The position numbers and the translations under genes were made by a program. Under the pieces are notes generated by a model, which was not told the DNA's origin, did no database searches, and saw nothing but the letters and a program-made list of their open reading frames with translations. Below, in pieces: positions 41,678 through 53,487 of a DNA stretch of 64,000 nt. Numbering within the stretch: position 1 is the first letter of the stretch; every line of letters starts with the position of its first letter. The stretch comes from Salvia splendens (Eukaryota > Streptophyta > Magnoliopsida > Lamiales > Lamiaceae): contig NC_056040.1 in the NCBI RefSeq assembly GCF_004379255.2, forward strand, positions 2,832,257 to 2,896,256, in the 5' to 3' direction.

Positions 41678-44600
41678 TTATTTGGCACTGGCAAGATTCT
41701 TTCGGAGGAGCTTGGCGGCCTCAACCATGTTCTCGAGGGCGGGCTTGACCTCTCCGTACTTGCGGGTCTTGAGACCGCAGTCGGGGTTAACCCACAGGAT
41801 GTTGGTCTCGAGGACGGCAAGCATCTTGTTGATTCTGTCAGCAATCTCCTCAGTTGACGGGATACGTGGAGAGTGGATGTCGTACACACCAGGCCCAATT
41901 CCAGCTCCGTACTTCACTCCCTCGCGGAATACAGAGAGCAGCTTCTCGTCGGAGCGCGAGTTCTCGATTGTTATGACATCAGCGTCCATGTCGATGATGG
42001 AGTGAATGATGTCGTTGAAGTTCGAGTAGCACATGTGGGTGTGGATCTGTCAAATGATATAGCAAACAGATTAGTGAATCGTTGAAGGAAATGTTGTGCA
42101 GAGGGTCGAGTGACGAGACAGACCTGGGTGGTATCTTGAACACCGACGTTGGTGATTCTGAAGGAGTGGACAGCCCAGTCCAAGTAGAAAGCGTGCTCGG
42201 ATTTGCGGAGAGGCAGCCCCTCCCTCAATGCAGCCTCGTCGATCTGGATCACAGTGATACCGGCCTTCTCAAGGTCCTCCACTTCATCCTTGATTGCCAA
42301 GGCAATTTGGTAACAGGTTTCGAATCTGAGAATCAAGACAAAAGGTGTGTTTAGCATATAACAGAGAGAACCAAAAGAGTAAACAGAAACCCTTTATCAC
42401 ATTAGAAACATTACCTAGGCTGGTCGTTTCTCACGAAAGACCAATTGAGGATGGTGACGGGCCCAGTGAGCATACCCTTCATCGGGCGCTTGGTCATGCT
42501 CTGGGCAGCAGTGGACCAAAAGACGGTCATGGGATTGGGGCGGCTGACATCACCGTAGATAATTGGCGGCTTGACACATCTAGATCCGTATGATTGGACC
42601 CAGCCATTTGCCGTGAAGGCAAAGCCAGAAAGTTGCTCGCCAAAGTACTCCACCATGTCGTTTCTCTGGTAATTGGACATACAAAAAGTACAAGATTGTG
42701 TTAGAACCAAACACATCAGTGGCAATTCCTTTGGCAGAATGGCTTTTAAATTATCACCTCTGGCTCTCCATGGACAAGAACATCGATGTCAAGCTCCTCC
42801 TGAAGCTTGACAACCTTGCTGATCTCCTCCTTGATGGCCTTAACATATTCCTCCTCGGAGATCCTAGAACAAAAAATTTAAACTTTTAGAAATCGAGTTC
42901 AACAAATTAATAGATTGTAAAGCAATTTAACCAAACAACACTCACTTCTTGGCCTTGTATTCACGGCGCACTCTTCTAAGCTCCACTGTCTGTGGGAAGG
43001 AACCAATAGTGGTGGTTGGGAGGATCGGAAGGTTGAGCTTCTTCTGCTGGGCGTCAAGTCTGGAGCTAACGTTTGTAGCGCGGCGATGGTCAGAACCTCT
43101 TAGTGCAGCAGCCTAGATGAATAAATCAGAGAGAAGACAGTCAGCTCACAGTAGTTAAGCAGCAAGACACAAAAAAATCAAATTCACAAATACAAAAATT
43201 CACTTACAGCCTTTTGCACTGCTTCATTGTTCACCCTCGGGGAGGATTTCCTAGAGGCATGAGCAGCAGCGTTGGCAGAAAAGAAGGCCTGGAAACATCA
43301 AAATAAAGAAATGAGCAACAATACTAGTACAGCAGTTATAATAAAAGTCCAATATATATACTATACAAGTCATAACAATAAGCCCAAGATTTACAATAAC
43401 AAGCACAGTTTGATATAAACTGTAAGTCTGTATTCTCAATGCAAATTCAAATGATGTTTAGGAAAGAAATATACCTCATCCTTCTCGCCGGACAATGCCT
43501 TTGCAAGTGCGTTCACTTCTACGATCTTCTGAGCAGCAAATGCAAGCCAAGACTTGATTTCCTGGTCCAACTTAGTCTCATTGGCCAAATCCACAGCAGT
43601 GTGGAGAAGCGAGCTGGATGTGGACACAACAAGCTTGTCTGCAGGTAGGAAAAAGAAAATACAATGAGACATCATAAAAGTAATACGTGAATCTAGCAAC
43701 AAAGAGGTTTAGATATAAAATACCCTTTCCGACGATTCCTTCAAGAGAACCCAGCTCGGCGAGAGATGCGGCCAAATCATTAGCCCAGATGTTCCTTCCA
43801 TCTACAACACCGGCGAAGAGGTATTTTCCAGCCGGGAAACCACCCTTGATCAATTCGAGTGTTTGGGCTCCACGAACCAAATCAAATCCGAAGCCAGATA
43901 CACCGCTCAAGGAGGTAAGGGTCTTGTATGCAGCAGCCGGTACATCAGCGAAATAGGTTTCAACAATGGCGTTGACGCCAGACAAGGTTGATTCAAGCTC
44001 GGCATAAGCCTTGGTGAAGGCTTCCAGTTGGTGTGACTCGAGATCCTTAACCAATGTAGGCTCATCGAATTGGATCCATGAAGCACCTGCTGCCTTCAGT
44101 TCAGCAATAACTTCCCTGCCAGGATTTGGTAGATTAAATAACAGAAGGGAATAATAATAATAATACAAATGGCAAATGGTAATAGAACTGGTTGTTATTT
44201 TATTCTCATTTTTCTTACTTGTAGATTGGAAGAATCTTGTCAAGAAGAGAAAGAAGTGGGAAAGTTTTCTCAACTTCCTTAGCAGGTTTGGAGAGCAAAA
44301 GGTATGATACTGGTCCAACAAGAACAGGGACGGTATCAACACCGAGCTGCATGAGAGAGCCGGAAACTCATCAGGTATAAAATACTATTACAAACTTATA
44401 GGCAGCAAAAGAGACATTTAAGATTGGATCTTTAAATAAAATACAACATATAATTGCATGACAGAGCAGGAAAAAAACTACTTACAAACTTATAGGCAGC
44501 AAAAGAGACATTTAAGATTGGATCTTTAAACAAAATACTGTACAACATATAGACTACAGTAGAGGCATTTGAGTTACACATCAGATTGTATAATACTAAT

Positions 44601-45325
44601 TCTTCTATTCACATATTCAATTCAAAACAGAGTATACCAGATAACTACATGCATTAAAAGGTTCGAATGTATTTTACTATGGAACAATACTTACGACTCA
44701 TAAATTAGTAGACTAACACAATACCATCAAATGGATGTAATCAATACTATTTTGCACTACTTTATATTGGAAATACAAGAGATAAATGGAGCTCTTACAG
44801 CTTTGGCCTCTTTGTACTCATTAACAGCTTTGTGAGAACCATAGCTAAATTTCACATCAGGGCCCAACTCAGGGACAATGAAGTGGCTGCACAGAGAGAA
44901 ACAAACATCTAATTAGATAAATAAACAACGCAAATGCAAGAAAGTTATGTTAAAAAAAATAATCTTGTCACTTACTAGTTGGTGTCGAACCACTTGGTCA
45001 TCTCCATAGCAGGAAGAGAGGCATTGCCTCTGGCCATGGAGAAGTAGGTGGAGAAACCAATCTCACCACCGGTCCAGTTGTATCTCGGGGGAACGGCGCC
45101 GAGCATGGCAGTGGTGTCGAGCACCTGATCGTAGTACGAGAACGTGTTGCTGGGAATGTACTTGATGCCGGCAACAGACATCTGCTTCCAGATGGAAGCT
45201 CTGAGATCAGCCGCCACCTTCTCCAAATCCTCGGCGCTGCTCTTGCCATCCCAGAACGATTCGAGAGCGAACTTCAGCTCTCTCTTGGGGCCCATGCGGG
45301 GATATCCAACGATGTGGGAAGCCAT
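41678..45325 (-). CDS. Cobalamin-independent methionine synthase, tandem copy 2
   Basis: This has the same enzyme, strand and exon plan as 35383-38662: 45325-44976, 44886-44799, 44346-44219, 44115-43724, 43638-43475, 43288-43208, 43112-42946, 42863-42758, 42665-42415, 42325-42124, 42046-41678 (765 aa). Exons 1-10 have exactly the lengths seen in copy 1, and the last is one codon longer (ending KNLASAK). The zinc ligands ([26 protein letters not shown]) are intact. Differences are conservative, for example TKWFDTN shared and SVAGIKY against SDVGIKY. Intron 2 is enlarged and contains a 94-bp tandem duplication. A 5'-UTR intron probably spans about 45950-45330 (acceptor CGACAG-AAAA-ATG). It is probably cytosolic, and both copies look functional. 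Confidence 0.95.
44391..44550. repeat. 94-bp tandem duplication in intron 2 of methionine synthase copy 2
   Basis: CAAACTTATAGGCAGCAAAA (continuing GAGACATTTAAGATTGG) occurs at 44391 and again at 44485. It is intronic and absent from copy 1. Confidence 0.8.
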
Positions 45326-45950
45326 TTTTCTGTCGATTTAAAAAAATCAATTCATTAAACAACATAAAGCAATAAAACACCTAATCACCATGCACAAATA
45401 GGAATCGGGCAATTTAATTCGAAAATCAAGCATCGACTTCATACACATGAGATCAATACATCAAGCATCATCAGATCAAGTTGACATAGACGCAGATCCA
45501 TAGCTTCGAAACACAAATAATCACAGATCTAACGATAGTAACACAATACATGTGCGTAAAACGGAAGTGAGACACGATGTGGACAGATTAAACTGCAGTG
45601 AAGATACAAAACAGCGCCTTCATCGCAGATCTAGTCAGAGAAGATTTTCGAAATTCAGATCTAGCATTTTCACCGTATTATTAATCCAAATTGATAACAA
45701 CCACACATTGATTCACGATTTCAGGAGCGTAACATCTCCAGATTCAGAGTTTTACTCATAGATCTAGTTGAATTAGTCTCGAAGTTGATTATGTTCAATT
45801 CCAAAACCTTAATTCTTAGTTTGATTGATTAAAAAGTAGATTTGATTAAGTAGCAACACATAGATCTTATTAAACCGAGATTTATGCAAATTGAGAGCAG
45901 AAATCAACGGCGGGACAGCAGGACTGGCGGAAGAACGTACCCTTAAAGGG

Positions 45951-46047
45951 AAGGGAGACCGGTTTCAGGTAGAGAGAGAAGTAGGTATAGATAGAGAGAG
46001 AAGGCCAAGACGCGAGTTGAGGTGAATGATGAGTGGGCTTATTTATA
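45951..46047 (-). promoter_or_regulatory. Promoter and 5' UTR exon of methionine synthase copy 2
   Basis: On the minus strand TATAAATAA (plus 46039-46047) precedes a CT-rich leader, and a donor (TTTAAGG-GTACGTTC) lies at about 45950. Confidence 0.6.
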
Positions 46048-46246
46048 GGGGCGGGGTTAGGTGGGGTGATGGTGGCGGGGTAGATCTCGGAAAGTGAAAA
46101 CCTGTCGACTGGTTAATTTACCATTACGTTGATTTTGAGTGAAAATTACGCGCGGTTTGGAGAGCGTGTGCACACGCGGTTGTTGGTGCGCTCACCCACT
46201 CCGTAGACTAATTTGCATATATTTGTTATCTAGTGATGATCCTTTA

Positions 46247-48260
46247 GGCCATCCACAATAGCAATAGCCCAGCAATAGCTCAGCCATAGCCCAGCCATTG
46301 CCACATCATCAACACTAAAAATCCTCCTGCCACATCATAAATAGCCCAGCCATAGCCTAGTCACATCAATAGCCATATCACTAATAACAATTATATAAAA
46401 TGACATAATTAACAATCACACAATATACGAAATTTAATTTACGAGACATATACAGGAAAAGTTTAATAATACTATTAAAATTTAAAAAAGTACAATAATT
46501 TAAAAAAATACATTAATTTAAAAAAAAATACATTAATAAAAAAGAGTGACAATTCACTCCTCGTCTCCGTCGTCGTCGCCTCCGTCGCCACCATCGCCGC
46601 CGCCACCATCGCCGTCACCTCCGCCGCCTACGCCGCCGCCGCCGCCACCGGTCTCCCTCCGTATAGCCTCCAACTCGTCCTGCAGGCTCATGAGCAAGGT
46701 TTGAAGCACGCTCTTCTCCACGGGATCCGTCGCCACCCGCCATTCGGCCATCGTCTTGATCAACTGAGCGCGCGTTTGGGCGCGAGCGAAGAATTTGAGC
46801 TCCTGGGTGGATTGGCCAAGGGGGGATGCCGACTGGACCTCCTGGGAAGCTCCGGCGTTCCCTCTCGCCGCCTGCTGAGCGCGCTTGCGCCCAATCGGGC
46901 GAGGTCGGCCACCGACCGAACGCGGCGTGGGGAACTCCTGCGTCGTCTCGGGGAGGTCGTGGGAACCTCCGCTGCTGCCGCTGTAATCGCCGGTGTAGTT
47001 CAGTCGTTGCTTCTTCGGCCAGCCAGAGTCGACACCTACTCGGAACTTCTCGGACTCGCTCAGTACAAGATAGCAGTTCCAGTATGTGAAGTCCTTGTAT
47101 AAACCCTTCAGTGGGAAGGCTTTCTCCGCTATTCTCCTGCAGTCATCCTCCGTTTGGCCACTGCTCATTATGCGGAGTGCGTTGGTGTACAAACCTGAAA
47201 ATCGGGAGACCGCCGCCCTGATTCGGTTCCAGCCCTTCCGGCAATCCTCCCCGTTGCGGGGCCTCCCCTCCGGGCAAAATCTCTGGTAGGCTGCTGCTAT
47301 CTTGCCCCACATGTTGACGATCCTTTGCTCGTTCGAAACGAGAGGATCGTCGCAAACACTCACCCACGCCTTGCTGAGAGCGACGTTCTCGTCGTCCGTC
47401 CACCTCCTCCGTACCTCCTCCTCACCCGGCTGCGACGACTCGCCGACCTTCTTCTTGCCCTTCTTCTTGCCCTTCTTCTTTGGGGCGCCACGCCCCAGCA
47501 CTGCCCCCCCTGAACTAGAGTCTCCGGAGCTCCGAGAGTATCAAACCTCAACTCATCCAAGGAGAAACTATCAAACCCCAAGGGTGTTTGGGTCGATGTG
47601 TGCGAAGACCCAGTCGAAAAATCAAAACTAGGGCGATAGACATCCCCCGCCGTCGCCGGGGACCCCCCAGGAGTCCCCTGTGTAGCCGGTACGACCCCCG
47701 GAGTCCACTGTGTCGCCGGTGCTCCCCCGGGCATCATCTGCGTCCCGGGTGCCCACCCCGGTATCGGCGGAAACCCCCCCGGCGGACTCCCCCCCATTGG
47801 GGCCCCGGGCATCATCTGCTGCCATGGGTACATGTTGTAGTACCCGGGCACCTGACCCCATCCACTTCCCACAGGGATCGACGGAGTTTGTGACCCGCTA
47901 CTCCCGGAACTAGGCTCGTTGTTGAGATCCATTTCCCGTTGTTGATCTTGAACAGAAAGAAAGATAGAGAGAGTACTCGTTAAAACAAGTGGTGCGAATG
48001 AAAATGACGAGCAAAGCGCGTATATATAGTGTTTCGGAAGAAAAAAACTAATTTTCGCGTTGGGCGGTGCGCTGGGCGATCCGGGAGCTGCAATAGCGCC
48101 GAAAGGACCGCCCAGCCGACCGCCCAGCGCCACGCCACCGCCCAGCGCTGCGCGGTTTCTCTCTCCAGTCAGCGGCTGGGCGGCTGCAATAGACCGCCCA
48201 GCGAACCGCCCAGCGCCGGCGCTCGGCTGGGCGGTCGCTGGGCGGTTATTGTGGATGGTC
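46247..48260. mobile_element. PIF/Harbinger-type element B, ORF1 only
   Basis: It is flanked by TTA (46244-46246 and 48261-48263). The TIRs are GGCCATCCACAATAGC and, reading the right end inward, GACCATCCACAATAACCGCC. Subterminal DNA is full of CAGCCATAGCC on the left and GCTGGGCGGT/CCGCCCAGC on the right. The 2.0-kb element encodes one SANT/Myb-like protein on the minus strand and no transposase. Confidence 0.82.
46554..47932 (-). pseudogene. Harbinger ORF1 (SANT/Myb-like) of element B, one frameshift
   Basis: It starts MDLNNEPSSGSSGSQTPS (47932) and continues with Pro/Gly-rich repeats (MPGGAPATQW...). At a G-run near 47510 it changes frame into GRGAPKKKGKKKGKKK, then the SANT-like core RRRWTDDENVALSKAWVSVC...MWGKIAAAYQRF and a conserved FTYWNCYLVLSESEKF block. 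The end is a Gly/Asp-rich tail. Apart from the homopolymer shift the frame is open to the end (about 460 codons), so a functional version may exist or be made by frameshifting or an assembly error. It is often mis-annotated as glutathione S-transferase T3-like. Confidence 0.7.
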
Positions 48261-48263
48261 TTA

Positions 48264-48997
48264 TAGCATCTCCAGTGGTCGCCGGAAAAGCAATAGCACA
48301 GCCATAGCCAGCCATGCCATATCAGCAACACTAAATTTTTTCTGCCATATCAGCTGGACAAGCAATGGCCCAGCCATAGCCTTGCCAAATCATCAGCACT
48401 AAAAACAAATATTTAAACAATCATATAAAATACGGAATTAAATTTACGACACATATACGGGAAAATTCTCTAATAATATTAAAATTTTAAAAATACATTA
48501 ATTAAAAAAAATTAAAAAAAAATTACATTACTTAAAAAAATCCTAATCCACGCACGACATACCATCACCAGATGTCATCCCGGGCATCATCTGCTGCCAA
48601 GGGTACATGTTGTTGTAGTACCCGGGCATCTGATTCCATCCACCTCCCACGGGGACCGCGGGAGTTTGAGACCCGCTCGACCCTGAAGTTGGCTCGTTGT
48701 TGAGATCCATTTCGCGTTGTTGATCTTGTACAGAAATTAAGATAGAGAGAGTACTCGTTAAAACAAGTGGTGCGAATGAAAATGTCGTGCAAATCGCGTA
48801 TATATAGTGTTTCAAAAAAAAAATTGGCTTGTCGGTTCCTCGACGATCGGGAGGCTGCAATAGCGGCGAGCCGATCGGTGAGAGAATCGGCGAGCGCCCG
48901 GGAATCAGCGTGCCCTCGCCGAAATTCTCGCTGATTTGGCGCTCGCCGGCTGCAATAGTTCGGCGAGCCGCTCGCTCGCCGACCAGTGGAGATGCTC
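48264..48997. mobile_element. PIF/Harbinger-type element C, deleted derivative
   Basis: It is flanked by TTA (48261-48263, shared with element B, and 48998-49000). The TIRs are TAGCATCTCCAGTGGTCGCC and, inward from the right, GAGCATCTCCACTGGTCGGC. The 734-bp element keeps only the first 55 codons of ORF1, so it is a deletion derivative with different termini from element B. Confidence 0.8.
48543..48710 (-). pseudogene. Truncated Harbinger ORF1 of element C
   Basis: The 55-aa frame MDLNNEPTSGSSGSQTPA...MYPWQQMMPGMTSGDGM matches the N-terminus of ORF1 in elements B and D, then stops. The SANT core is deleted. Confidence 0.75.
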
Positions 48998-49000
48998 TTA

Positions 49001-51050
49001 TGTTAAACTCAAATAAATTCATTTTAGCGTAAAAATCAAATTAAATATAATTTTATTTCAACCATTTATACTAAATTTAAATTTAAAAGAATTATTCTTT
49101 ATATTATATTTTTTATACTCACAAAATTTAAAAAACTTTTAGGTATGAGTTTAGTATAAACCTAAAGATAGGTATTTTTTCCCAAAAACCAAAAATGAGA
49201 TTGGTTTTGGAGTACTACTAGAGCTAATTACCTTTACTATTTTAGATTTTAGTGTACACTTGGAGATAGTTTGTATTTACCACTCCCGTAGACTAAGATA
49301 TTTGTTACTTACGATGTATTAAATCCTTATAATTCGACTATAAACTAAGATATTTGTTACTTACGCTGCATTTAAATCCTTATAATTCGACTAAAACTAA
49401 ATACATAAATTAATGATTAGGAATAAAATTCTATTGCATATTTTTTATAATTAAATGAAACACATAAATTAATTATTGAAATCAAATTATTTTATCAGTA
49501 CACAATCTACGCCATAGTATTTGTTTATAATTAAATTTGATTGGAAATCAAGTTAATTTCTCAGTACCACACAAAGATACACTACCAAATTACCAGTCTT
49601 CTCTTACCTACAATACACATCGCGTATAATAGTTATAGACAAAACCTCAAAATGTAAAAGAATTGTAGAAAATATAAATTAAAAGTACAATATTTTAAAA
49701 TTTCCAAATGCAAGGTGTAATATTTTGTATAACTATGACTATATCATTTTGCAACAATGCTTTTATTGATTTTCTAATTCTATTTATGGTGTTTGAATTG
49801 ATGGTATATTATCTATAGTATTTAATAACATACGTTTGATATATTATATACTATCACTTTATAGTGTGAAATTCCAAAACTATCCTCTGACTTATTATTG
49901 TATATTGAATTTGAAGGCTATATTAGTAATTTCAGTGAATTTAAGATTGACATTTTATTACTATCACTGAATTTTTGTTGATAGTAATCCACCATTTTCT
50001 TGCCCTAATACAACTGGCCCTTGCCCTGTGAAAGGGTGTGAAAGGGCCACACAGAATAATTACATGGCAATTTAAACACTAGATTGAACGAGTAAATGCC
50101 TTATAAATGTTCTAATTTACCAATTCAAACACAGTCTGTGAGTACTAATAGTACTAATATCATACACCATTCAAACATATATTTGGCAAAAAAAAATTGA
50201 GGTGATAAATGACATGCTATTTGAATCACATGCATTGAAACATAGTATTTGGTAAAAAAAAGTGAAGTGATAAATGACATGCTATTAGAATCAAATGCCA
50301 GAAGGGTAGAAGCGTGTTAGGAAGTTGTACATATGAAGTGATATCAATTGTATGTTTGGATGGTCTTTTCACTTATGTAGTAGTACATCTGTTGTACAGT
50401 ACAGGGCAGATGGAAGAGATTACTTATTTTATTTTTAAATTGTTTTAAATAAAATCAAATTAGTTGATTCATTTTGATTTTAAATAATTAATATTTCATA
50501 AATAAAAATCAAATAGAAAATATTAATAGGCTTTAATCACAGTTCATTAATACTAACTGTAATTAATTGATGTTTAATCATAAAAACTAAGTTCTTGTTC
50601 TAATTTGTGGGTAGTTTATTTTAAGGTAGTTATTTTGTTCTGTATATATTGTGTGTATTTTCATAAAATAAGGAAAATTGGCTGGATATTATTTAATGTG
50701 TTCGGTTTTTTATCTCAGTAATCTGCGAAAAATAGTAATCAAATCATACCGTGTCTAGTACTAAAAAAAAGAAATAGAAAAAGCAACACACAAATTGCAA
50801 TAAAATAAAATAAAATAAAATAAAATAAGAACACAGATCTTGTCGGTAGTCGGTGGCACTGTAGTTACAGTGGACCCTCGTTTAAATGATGCCACATGAT
50901 CAGAGTAGAGAGAACGTGATCGCCGCTATGCCAATCGCTATCATGCAAATCTCACCAGTGTTTATAGCTACACATATTACAATAATTTTAAATGAAATGT
51001 ATGTACACCAATAAAGTAAATGTACGCCATGTCTCCCTCTAAATTCCTAA
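49001..51050. other. AT-rich intergenic DNA with small tandem duplications
   Basis: No gene was seen. Duplications: a 52-bp unit at 49292-49396 (ACTAAGATATTTGTTACTTA) and a 66-bp unit at about 50182-50313 (GATAAATGACATGCTATT). A (TAAAA)n run lies at about 50800-50828. Confidence 0.6.
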
Positions 51051-51426
51051 GACCATCCACCATAGGAATAGCCCATCAATAACCCAGCCATAGCCTAGTC
51101 ACTGCTATATCATCAGCACTCAAAATCCTCCTACCACATCATCAAAACAAGCAAATATCTCAGCAATAGCCCAGCCATAGCATAGCCACATAATATCCAC
51201 ATCACTATTAACAAATATATACAAAATGAAATAATTAACAATCACACAATATACGAAATTTAATTTACGAGACATATACGAGAAAAGTTTAATAATAATA
51301 TTAAAATTTAAAAAAGTACAATAATTTTAAAAAATACATTAATTTAAAAAAAATACAATTATAAAAAGGAGTGCCAATTCACTTCTCGTCTCCGTCGTCG
51401 CCGCCTCCGTCGCTGTCGCCACCATC

Positions 51427-51457
<31 letters not shown>

Positions 51458-53068
51458 GTCTCCCTCCGTGCCGCCTCTAACTCGTCCTACAGGCTCATGA
51501 GCAAGGTTTGAAGCACGCTCTTCTCCACGGGATCCGTCGCCACCCGCCATTCGGCCATCGTCTTGATCAACTGAGCGCGCGTTTGGGCGCGAGCAAAGAA
51601 TTTGAGATCCTCGGTGGATTGGCCAAGGGGGGATGCCGACTGGACCTCCTGGGAAGCCCCGGCGTTCCCCCTCGCCTCCCGCTGAGCGCGCTTGCGCCCC
51701 ATCGGGCGAGGTCGGCCACCGACCGAACGCGGCGTGGGGAACTCCTGCGTCGTCTCGGGGAGGTTGTGGGAACCACCGCTGCCGCCGCTGAAATCGCCGG
51801 TGTAGTTCAATCGTTGCTTCTTCGGCCAGCCAGAGTCGACACCTACTCGGAACTTCTCGGACTCGTTCAGCACAAGATAGCAGTTCCAGTAGGTGAAGTC
51901 CTTATATACCCCCTTCAGTGGGAAGGCTTTCTCAGCTATTCTCCTGCAGTCCTCCTCCGTTCGGCCACTGCTCATCATGCGGAGTGCGTTGGTGTACAAA
52001 CCCGAAAATCGGGAGACCGCACCCCTGATTCGGTTCCAGGCCTTCCAGCAATCCTCCCCGTTGCGTGGCCTCCCCTCCGGGCAAAATCTCTTGTAGGCTG
52101 TTGCTATCTTGCCCCACATGTTGACGATCCTCTGCTCGTTCGAAACGAGAGGATCGTCGCAAACACTCACCCACGCCTTGCAAAGCGCGACGTTCTCCTC
52201 GTTCGTCCACCTCCTCCGTACCTCCTCCTCACCCGGCTACGACGACTCGCCGACCTTCTTCTTGCCCTTCTTCGCGGGGGCGCCACGCCCCCGCTCTGAC
52301 CCCCCCTTCAACGAGAGTTTCTGGAGCTCCGGGAGTATCAAACACCAAGTCATCTAAGGAGAAACTATCAAACCCCAAGGGCGTTTGGGTCGATGTGTGC
52401 GATGAACCAGTCGAAAAATCTAAACTGGGCCGAGAGACATCCCCCGCCGTGGCCGGGGACCCCCCAGAAGTCCACTGTGTAGCCGGTACGACCCCCGGAG
52501 TCCCCTGTGTCGGCGGTATCCCCCAGGCATCATCTGCATCCCGGGTGCCCATCCCGTTGGTGCCCACCCCGGTATCGTCGGATACCCCCCGGCGGACTCC
52601 CCCCCGTTGGCGGCCCGGAATACATCTGCTGCCACGGGTACATGTTGTAGTACCCGGGCATCTGACCCCATCCACTTCCCACGGGGATCGACGGAGTTTG
52701 TGACCCGCTACTCCTGGAACTAGGCTCGTTGTTGAGATCCATTTCCCTTGTTGATCTTGTACATAAATTAAGATAGAGAGAGTACTCGTTAAAACAAGTG
52801 GTGCGAATGAAAATGACGAGCAAAGCGCGTATATATAGTGTTTCGAAAAAAAAAATTTAATTTCGCACTAGGCGGTGCGCTGGGCGATCCGGGCGCTGCA
52901 ATAGCGCCGAGCGGACCGCCCAGCTCACCGCCCAGCGCCACGCGACCGCCCAGCGCTGCGCGGTTTCTCTCTCCATTCGCCCGCTGGGCGACTGCAATAG
53001 ACCGCCCAGCGAACCGCCCAGCGAACCGCCCAGCGCCGGCGGTCGGCTGGGCGGCATTGTGGATGGTC
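51051..53068. mobile_element. PIF/Harbinger-type element D, ORF1 only
   Basis: It is flanked by TAA (51048-51050 and 53069-53071). The TIRs are GACCATCCACCATAGGAATA and, inward from the right, GACCATCCACAATGCCGCCC. It is colinear with element B over its whole length, including CAGCCATAGCC and GCCCAGCG subterminal repeats, and was probably inserted independently. Confidence 0.85.
51359..52742 (-). pseudogene. Harbinger ORF1 of element D, frameshifted and with a nonsense codon
   Basis: It begins MDLNNEPSSRSSGSQTPS (52742). Frame changes occur in the Pro/Gly-rich part (about 52550) and at a G-run (about 52305), and a further break lies near the start of the SANT core: the codons before MSVCDDPLVSNEQRIVN (52170) are not in one frame with it. 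LMSL is followed by TAG at about 51487, where element B has CAG (LMSLQDELE). The element is otherwise close to B and is clearly dead. Confidence 0.75.
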
Positions 53069-53285
53069 TAAATGAAATTATAGTCAAAATCCCCATAAAT
53101 TTTGAATGACATTCATAAACCCAATTCTCAATTAGTTTGTTAATTAGTCAACCCATTTTACCATGCATTTTAGGCAAGGTTGGTTGGTTCCAAGTATTTT
53201 AGAGGTAAAACTGAGGGTTCTTCTTTTATTGACGAGAACTTTCGAGTTTCGACCACACGATTTTATTGGTAGTACTACTCATATT

Positions 53286-53487
53286 TTGTCACACGCAGGG
53301 GCGGAGCTAGGATTTTATTGGAGAAGGGGCAAAAATATAATACATAGGAAAATTTTATGTATTTGAGAAGGGGCATTTAGTGTGGTTAAAGTACATAATT
53401 AAAAATTTATGTATAAATATATAAGAGAATGAGTGGATGAGGAGGGGCAATTGCCCCATGTCCTCATAAGGTGGCTACGCCTCTGGT
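53286..53487. mobile_element. Decayed TIR element (GGGGCGGAGCTAGG type)
   Basis: The left end CAGGGGCGGAGCTAGG and the right end GTGGCTACGCCTCTGG are related in inverted orientation, and GGGGCAATTGCCCC is an internal palindrome. Repeats of this type are widespread in plant genomes. It is non-coding. Confidence 0.4.

Noticed and set aside
46554..47501. Annotation of ORF1 as a glutathione S-transferase or NAC transcription factor
   Set aside because: Such names come from mis-propagated annotation. The sequence has a SANT/Myb-like core and lies inside TIRs with TTA duplications.
46701..48331. Several plus-strand and extended minus-strand frames in elements B and D
   Set aside because: These are GC-rich shadows of Harbinger ORF1 and of the GCTGGGCGG terminal repeats, not host genes.
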